Part shown: in pieces, positions 5,779-10,834 of the stretch
How positions within the stretch are numbered: position 1 is the stretch's first letter
Layout: each line of letters begins with the position of its first letter
Assembly (NCBI GenBank): GCA_050115555.1
Contig: JASFQI010000155.1
Location: 1-10,834 of the forward strand
Direction: 5' to 3'
DNA from: JASFQI01 sp050115555
Lineage (GTDB): Bacteria > Desulfobacterota > DSM-4660 > Desulfatiglandales > HGW-15
Length of the DNA: 10,834 nucleotides
The notes under the pieces: model-generated
Database searches by the model: none
Told to the model about the DNA's origin: nothing
The model's input: only the letters and a program-made list of their open reading frames with translations
Translations under genes and position numbers: made by a program

Positions 5779-8161
5779 CCTGAAGCGCAGAATTCTGCTG
5801 ATCGTGCTGGGTCTGACCGTCCTTTCGCAATGCGTGTACCTGTATGTGAACGTCCGTTCTTTTCAGACCAGTTACCACGACGTGGTACAATCCAACCTTA
5901 TGGCCATCGGCACCAGCCTGAAAAGCAATCTGGACCGCATCCTGGCGATGGGCATCTCCATAGACAAGCTGGTCGGTCTCGAAGCCCTCTTAAAGGACAT
6001 TTTAAAGGATGCAGAAGAGCTCCACGCCGTTGCCCTCAGCGACCGTTCCGGGAAGTGGATGTATTACTGCGACAGGGAACGGTTTGTGAATGTCCCCTCC
6101 TTTGAAGATCGAAATGGAGAGCGGATCGTTTCGCATCTTCTTGGTAATGCCAACCCGCTGGTTCTTCCCCTCCAGGGACCGGATCATACAAAAACCGGCG
6201 AGTTGCATCTCCAGATGGACACCGGATTGATCCGGAAAAAGATCCGGGAGATTGCCCTGGACTCCGCAACGGTCATCCTGATCTCGGTCCTCGCCGTCAT
6301 CGACTTCGTGTTCTTCCTGATCGCGTTTACGATCACCCTCCCCGTTGAAGGCGTGGTCCAGGACCTGGATGCGGCCCGGCATCACGGCTCTATGAGCATG
6401 CCCGTTCGAAGGACAGGCATGGACTTCCTGGACCGGTTCCTGGACCGGTTCGACCGGTTGCGTCACCGGATAAGAGACGAGTGGGTTCAGCTGACAACGC
6501 TCCTCAGCACCCTCTCGCCGCTCGAGCCTGAAGCACACGAGTCACACGAGGCGGACGATTCAGCGGCAACGCCCCTCAGCAGGCTTCGAGGGAGCCTGAA
6601 ACGAATGACCACAGCGGAAGAGAAGCCAACAGGGGCTCTCTCCCTGGACTCACCCGTGCTGATACGGCCCGCCGTGTTCGTTTTTATCTTTTCGGAAGCC
6701 TTGAGCATCTCGTTTCTTCCCCTCTTCGCAAAGACCCTCTATGAGCCCCTGTGGAATCTATCCCAGGAGGTCGTGATCGGCCTGCCCATATCGGCCTTCA
6801 TGTTGTGTATCGCCGTCGCCCTCCCCATTGGTGGCGCCTGGTCCGAACGCTTCGGACATCGAAAGGCCTTCGTCACAGGCGCGATCGTCAGTGCGATCGG
6901 TCTCGTGCTGACCGGCCTGGCCCAGGACATTCTCTCGCTGATTCTCTTTCGATCCCTGGTCGGCCTTGGTTTCGGCATCGTATTCATGGCGTCTCAGAAC
7001 TATGTCGTTGCAAACACGACAACCGCCAACCGCGCCGAGGGACTCGCCATGTTCATCTCGGCGTTCTACGCAGGAACCCTCTGCGGTTCCGCCATTGGGG
7101 GCATGCTTTCCGACCGGATCGGGTTTCGATGGATCTTTCTCCTGGGAGGAGGACTCGCACTGCTCTCCCTCGCCTTCCTATATCTGTTCCTGGGGCCGAA
7201 GCGCGAGCCCGATCCATCCGGCTCTTCGGACGACTCGTCCCTCCTTTGGCCTTTGAAACTGAAGGGTGTGCTGCCCCGCCCGAGGGATTTTCGAAGGCTG
7301 TTCTCGGACCGTGACTTCCTTGCCCTGGTGCTGTTTCAGAACATCCCGAACAAGATCTGCCTGATCGGCTTCGTGTACTACATTGCACCCCTCTTTTTAC
7401 AGGAATTGGGAAACAGCCGTTCCGAAACAGGACGATACATTATGGGATACAGCCTCGCGATGATCCTTTTCAGCCAGGGATTGTCCCGGTGGTCCGACCG
7501 AAATCAGAAGATGAAGGCCGGCATCTTCTGGGGTGGGATCCTCTCCGGCTTCGTTCTCCTGCCCTTTTTGCTTTTCGACAACACCCCGATGGTAGCACTC
7601 GGCATCGCCCTCCTCGGAACGGCCCACGCCCTTTCCGTGTCCAATCAGACGAAAATGGCGTCTCAATTGCCTTCGGTCCGTAGCGTGGGCATGGGCAACG
7701 GGCTGGGGATCTACCGCCTTTCGGAACGGGTGGGAAACGTGATCGCCCCCATCCTTGCAGGCTATCTGGTGACGGTCATGGGGTACGCCAAATCGCTGAC
7801 CGTGCTCGGCGCTTACACGGTCGTCTCGAGCCTTCTTTACCTCCTGGTCTCGAAAAAACGGGCGTATGTGAGAGTTCAAATATCTGACCGCGAGCCCGTC
7901 ACCTGCGAGATCGACGGTCAGGGGATGCGCTTGCTGGACCTCAGCCTCGGCGGACTATCGCTCGAGTGCGGAGCGTTGACGCCTGGAACGACCGCGACCC
8001 TTACCCTGGGATTGCCTGGGCTTTCCCGGCCCCTGTCGGTTCATGTGGATGTGCTCACCAAGGATCCTTCCGGTGTGTGCCACTGCAGGTTCAGGAAGCT
8101 TTCTCTGGATGTTAGCGAAGCGATTCATGCCTACGTGCTGCAGAAAGCCGAAGAGAAATGA
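5765..8161 (+). CDS. Sensor-MFS transporter-PilZ fusion protein
   Basis: This is a 798-residue, three-part membrane protein. Residues 1-200 are a sensor with helix 1 (9-30), an extracytoplasmic domain (31-165, with ALSDRSGKW) and helix 2 (167-191). A HAMP-like linker follows (192-250), with the repeated FLDRFLDRF. Residues 296-695 are an MFS permease of about 12 helices. Its loop 2-3 motif A, GGAWSERFGHRK (356-367), is intact, and a second copy SRWSDRNQKMK (574-584) marks the other half. Residues 697-798 form a PilZ domain. It has R699-AYV-R703 (RxxxR) and D725-L-S-L-G-G730 (DxSxxG), the residues that hold cyclic-di-GMP in known PilZ proteins. MFS proteins normally have about 400 residues, so the extra domains are real additions. 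Transport would thus be under both periplasmic and c-di-GMP control, which is inference; the substrate is unknown. AGGAG (5754-5758) lies six bases before the ATG. Confidence 0.88.
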   Translation: MRTYSLKRRILLIVLGLTVLSQCVYLYVNVRSFQTSYHDVVQSNLMAIGTSLKSNLDRILAMGISIDKLVGLEALLKDILKDAEELHAVALSDRSGKWMYYCDRERFVNVPSFEDRNGERIVSHLLGNANPLVLPLQGPDHTKTGELHLQMDTGLIRKKIREIALDSATVILISVLAVIDFVFFLIAFTITLPVEGVVQDLDAARHHGSMSMPVRRTGMDFLDRFLDRFDRLRHRIRDEWVQLTTLLSTLSPLEPEAHESHEADDSAATPLSRLRGSLKRMTTAEEKPTGALSLDSPVLIRPAVFVFIFSEALSISFLPLFAKTLYEPLWNLSQEVVIGLPISAFMLCIAVALPIGGAWSERFGHRKAFVTGAIVSAIGLVLTGLAQDILSLILFRSLVGLGFGIVFMASQNYVVANTTTANRAEGLAMFISAFYAGTLCGSAIGGMLSDRIGFRWIFLLGGGLALLSLAFLYLFLGPKREPDPSGSSDDSSLLWPLKLKGVLPRPRDFRRLFSDRDFLALVLFQNIPNKICLIGFVYYIAPLFLQELGNSRSETGRYIMGYSLAMILFSQGLSRWSDRNQKMKAGIFWGGILSGFVLLPFLLFDNTPMVALGIALLGTAHALSVSNQTKMASQLPSVRSVGMGNGLGIYRLSERVGNVIAPILAGYLVTVMGYAKSLTVLGAYTVVSSLLYLLVSKKRAYVRVQISDREPVTCEIDGQGMRLLDLSLGGLSLECGALTPGTTATLTLGLPGLSRPLSVHVDVLTKDPSGVCHCRFRKLSLDVSEAIHAYVLQKAEEK

Positions 8162-8187
8162 GTGTACAGAGCTATGGGTCGCCACAA

Positions 8188-8204
8188 AAAGGGGCGCCCT
8201 TTCT
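8188..8204 (+). terminator. Weak hairpin after the MFS-PilZ gene
   Basis: AAAGGG (8188-8193) pairs with CCCTTT (8197-8202) across a three-base loop, shortly after the fusion gene's stop. There is no proper T-run after it, so it may only slow or partly end transcription. Confidence 0.25.
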
Positions 8205-8218
8205 CCCCCCTTGTGCGC

Positions 8219-8247
8219 TTGACACCATGTACCCTGTTCTCTATGCT
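8219..8247 (+). promoter_or_regulatory. Sigma70-type promoter for the LolA-like/RND unit
   Basis: An exact TTGACA (8219-8224) is followed 17 bases later by TATGCT (8242-8247), four of six to consensus. Transcription would begin near 8254, about 50 bases before the GTG at 8306. This shows that the next gene need not be part of the upstream operon, and it rules out starts at 8162 or 8243 for transcripts made from it. Confidence 0.6.
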
Positions 8248-8290
8248 CAATCGTAAGGTAATTTTCCAAGGCGAACACCCTATTGATCCC

Positions 8291-8295
8291 GGGAG
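8291..8295 (+). promoter_or_regulatory. Ribosome binding site choosing the GTG start at 8306
   Basis: GGGAG lies ten bases before GTG 8306. That GTG opens directly into a signal peptide, whereas upstream in-frame starts give a 48-residue extension with no sense for a secreted protein. Confidence 0.5.
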
Positions 8296-8305
8296 AAAGC
8301 ATTTC

Positions 8306-9112
8306 GTGAAACTCAGATCCCTTCTTTTTCTTGCTGTTCTCTTCTCAGTCTGCCTTCATCCCCTCAAGGGGTTCCCGGCGGATCTCACCGGCCGGGAAAT
8401 CATGGAACGCCAACAGGACCGTCACGCTCTGGAAACCGAGACCAGCACCATTGTGATGCTGCTTCTGGATGACAAGGGAAATCAGACGACGCGCATCATG
8501 AGACGCTGGAGCAAACGGTTTCCCGACGGGCTTTACCGCAACCTGTGTGTGTTCCTGGAACCCAGGGACATCGCCGGAACCGCCCTGCTGACGTGGCAGC
8601 TGGAAGAGGGGAAGAGCAAACAATGGCTCTACCTTCCAGGGCAGGAAACCCTCAGGCGCATTGCCAGTCAGGGCCGAAAAAGCTACTTCATGGGCACGGA
8701 TTTCACATACGAAGACCTGCAGCCGGACACCCTGGAGAACTATCAATACGAGGTGAAGGGCTCGGAGACCCTGGACGGAGACCCGTGCACGATTATTGAA
8801 ATCACACCCGGCTCCAAGGAAATCGAGCGGGAAAGCGCCTACTCCAAGCGCCTGACCTGGATTCGCAAGGACCTTCTCTACCCTGTGAAGGTGGAGTTCT
8901 ACGACCGACGAGGAAAGTGCATCAAGACTCAAACCAATCACGAACTGATCCCGCTGGAAGGGGAGGCCTGGACGGCAAAAAAGGCCCTCATGATCAATCA
9001 CCGCACCGACCACAAGACGATCATGGGGTTAAAGACCTGCGAAACCGGCCACACCATCGACGATTCCATTTTTACAGAAAGACACATTCTTTCCGGAAAG
9101 CATCTGGATTAG
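8306..9112 (+). CDS. LolA-like outer-membrane lipoprotein-sorting protein
   Basis: This is a periplasmic protein of 268 residues. The signal peptide MKLRSLLFLAVLFSVC... probably ends at GFPA-D (cut after 25); the Cys at 16 is not in a proper lipobox. The mature part carries the hallmark motifs of the LolA-like outer membrane lipoprotein-sorting family (PF17131 type): FLEPRDIAGTALLTW (83-97), QWLYLPGQETLRRIA (106-120), SYFMGTDFTYEDL (126-138) and YPVKVEFYD (192-200). Members form a LolA-type half-barrel thought to carry lipids or lipoproteins through the periplasm, and they are typically encoded next to an RND/MMPL exporter, as here. The open frame extends upstream to GTG 8162, but the promoter at 8219-8247, the ribosome site and the signal peptide all favour GTG 8306. 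A 142-base gap with nothing convincing in it separates it from the exporter gene. Confidence 0.85.
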   Translation: MKLRSLLFLAVLFSVCLHPLKGFPADLTGREIMERQQDRHALETETSTIVMLLLDDKGNQTTRIMRRWSKRFPDGLYRNLCVFLEPRDIAGTALLTWQLEEGKSKQWLYLPGQETLRRIASQGRKSYFMGTDFTYEDLQPDTLENYQYEVKGSETLDGDPCTIIEITPGSKEIERESAYSKRLTWIRKDLLYPVKVEFYDRRGKCIKTQTNHELIPLEGEAWTAKKALMINHRTDHKTIMGLKTCETGHTIDDSIFTERHILSGKHLD

Positions 9113-9254
9113 CCCTCGCCCTCGGGAGGCGATGCATTCTTCCCTTTGCGTCGATCCTGCCCGTTTCGTTCTTCTTTAAGGGCCCGGTCCTTCCGCATGG
9201 AGATGCCAAGGCCATTCTGGAAGTTTTCGTTTCAGAACGGCCCCCAGGGAACCC

Positions 9255-10834
9255 ATGAAGACACTGATGCGGTTCAGCTACGAGCACCCCTGGCTTGTCG
9301 TCGCCGCCCTCTTCCTGATCTCTCTTTTTTCCGCCCTTCAAATTCCTCGTATCGAACAGGACCCATCTAGCAAAGGGATGACGCTTGGCCATGACCCTTC
9401 CAGCGATGTGTATGAAGACACCCTGAAAACCTTCGGTTCCGACAAAATCACCGTCATCTACGTACAGGACAAGGACCTGTTCACACCCGGATCCCTTGCA
9501 CGCCTGGAGGACCTCGTGTACGCCCTTGAGGACCTGCCGGGCGTGGTGCGGGTGGACAGCCTCTTTTCGGCCACTCAGTTCCGCAGCGAAAACGGAATGC
9601 TCTACCCCACCCCTCTGGTGGAATGGCTGCCGGAAACCGCGGAAGAAGCACGCCTAGTAAAGCGCCACGCCTTGAGCAATCCTCTCCTGGTCGACATCCT
9701 CGTTTCCAGAGAGGGCAATGCCACGGCCGTCAATCTGTTCCTTGAGCCCAATCCATCCAATCCCCGATTCAACCAGGAGTTCAACGGGCGCATAATGCAG
9801 ATCCTGCAAGCGTTTCAAGGAGACTTCGAGCGCGTTTACTCCTTGGGAAACCCGTACTTCTGGGACGCCGTCTCCCGCCTGATGCTCAAGGACCAGAAGC
9901 TTCTCGTTCCCCTCTCCGTCTTCGTTCTCCTGCTCGCGCTGATGGGAATCACCCGTTCACGAAGCGGCGCCGTCCTCCCTTTGCTCACGTCGGGTATCAG
10001 CATCCTGTGGACCCTGGCGTTTATGGGTGTGATCGGAATCCCCATGAACATGCTCACCATTATCATCCCGTCCCTGATTCTGGTCATCGGCGCCACAGAG
10101 GACATCCATCTGCTCTCCGAGTACCTTGAGGGTCTTCATCAGAGAAACGAGCGACATCAGGCCATCCATTACATGATCGGCAAAGCAGGGACCGTGATCA
10201 CGGTGACTGCACTCACCACGTTTTTCGGCTTTTTGTGCATTTCCATCAACCAGATCCCCATCTTGAGGCAGTTCGGTATGGCGGCCGCCTTCGGGCTTCT
10301 CGTGAACCCGGTGATCACGGCCCTGGTGGCGCCCGTGTATTTCAGGATTACAGGACCCCGCACACAAAGCTCTACTACCCCGGTCACGCACCGTGCAGAA
10401 TTCATAGACAGGATGGCCGTCATGGTGACGGGGTGGTTCCACTCCAGGAGAAAAACGGTCCTGGCGCTCTCCATCGGCGTGGCCGCGGCGGTCGCGCTGT
10501 TCAGTCCTCGGGTACGGCTGAACAATGACATCCTGGGAGTCTTCAAGGAAAACTCCGAGATCAGTCAGCGCATCCATGAGCTGAGCCGCCATCTGGCCGG
10601 TGTACAGACCTTTTCCATTCGCATAGACGCCGGCCATGAGGGACTCTTCAAGGACCCGGAGCACTTGACCGAGGTGGCCTCCATTCAGGACTTCATGCGG
10701 GAGCAGGGCCGGTTCGACAAGTCCCTTTCCCTCGTGGATATCTTGAGGACGATCCAGAGCGGTATGGAAGAAGGCGTCAAAACCCCGAACGGGCTCCCTG
10801 ATACCCAGGAACGGGTGTCGCAGTACCTCCTTTT
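9255..10834 (+). CDS. RND/MMPL-family exporter, N-terminal part (runs off window)
   Basis: The first 526 residues of an inner-membrane RND-superfamily exporter are present. The frame is open to the right edge. Helix 1 lies at about 13-30, followed by a first periplasmic loop (31-215) with RIEQDPSSK and LEDLPGVVRVDSLFS. A block of five helices (about 216-363) contains the conserved ATEDIHLLSEY (280-290), where the family has its charged proton-relay residues. After a cytoplasmic linker comes helix 7 (about 399-417), and the second periplasmic loop begins (RLNNDILGVFKENSEI). This is the MMPL/HpnN-like branch that exports lipids from the inner membrane by proton motive force. Family members have roughly 750-900 residues, so a third or so is missing. 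AGGGA (9246-9250) precedes the ATG by four bases. With the LolA-like protein it probably forms one export route; the cargo is unknown. Confidence 0.88.
   Translation, partial: MKTLMRFSYEHPWLVVAALFLISLFSALQIPRIEQDPSSKGMTLGHDPSSDVYEDTLKTFGSDKITVIYVQDKDLFTPGSLARLEDLVYALEDLPGVVRVDSLFSATQFRSENGMLYPTPLVEWLPETAEEARLVKRHALSNPLLVDILVSREGNATAVNLFLEPNPSNPRFNQEFNGRIMQILQAFQGDFERVYSLGNPYFWDAVSRLMLKDQKLLVPLSVFVLLLALMGITRSRSGAVLPLLTSGISILWTLAFMGVIGIPMNMLTIIIPSLILVIGATEDIHLLSEYLEGLHQRNERHQAIHYMIGKAGTVITVTALTTFFGFLCISINQIPILRQFGMAAAFGLLVNPVITALVAPVYFRITGPRTQSSTTPVTHRAEFIDRMAVMVTGWFHSRRKTVLALSIGVAAAVALFSPRVRLNNDILGVFKENSEISQRIHELSRHLAGVQTFSIRIDAGHEGLFKDPEHLTEVASIQDFMREQGRFDKSLSLVDILRTIQSGMEEGVKTPNGLPDTQERVSQYLL

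Noticed and set aside
8162..8305. 48-residue N-terminal extension of the LolA-like protein
   Set aside because: It covers a promoter and would bury the signal peptide; no ribosome site serves its GTG start apart from read-through from the previous gene.

Overview
This window looks like chromosomal DNA of a GC-rich, Gram-negative bacterium. The evidence is a signal-peptide LolA-like protein beside an RND-type exporter (envelope lipid traffic), a PilZ (cyclic-di-GMP) domain, and GC-rich third codon positions. The mix of a SpoIIE-type phosphatase, a permease-less ABC_sub_bind protein and a LolA-like/MMPL pair is reminiscent of Desulfobacterota (Deltaproteobacteria), but that placement is inference. 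No rRNA, tRNA, insertion sequence or CRISPR array was seen.

Layout. Positions 1-598 hold no convincing gene. They do contain a leftward sigma70-type promoter with a perfect -10 box and several hairpins, so a structured leader or small RNA may be transcribed leftward out of the window. A GNAT-like acetyltransferase follows (599-1438, +). Converging on it is a secreted ABC_sub_bind-type solute-binding protein with no permease beside it (1468-2574, -). Across a 300-base AT-containing divergent region, three overlapping + genes form one translationally coupled unit: a membrane sensor-HAMP-SpoIIE phosphatase (2885-4786), a membrane sensor-only protein (4783-5778), and a three-part protein made of a sensor, a 12-helix MFS permease and a PilZ domain (5765-8161). 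A probable new promoter (8219-8247) then starts a second unit: a LolA-like outer-membrane lipoprotein-sorting protein (8306-9112) and an RND/MMPL exporter that runs off the right edge (9255-10834).

How the genes may work together. The phosphatase would convert an extracytoplasmic signal into dephosphorylation of a cytoplasmic partner that is not encoded here. The next two proteins share a paralogous periplasmic sensor, and the last joins it to a transporter whose C-terminus carries both PilZ signature motifs. The main candidate for something undescribed is this coupled module: one operon holding a PP2C output, a stand-alone sensor and a sensor-gated, c-di-GMP-binding MFS transporter, with a divergent binding protein that could supply ligand. 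The two downstream genes look like a separate envelope lipid or lipoprotein export pair.
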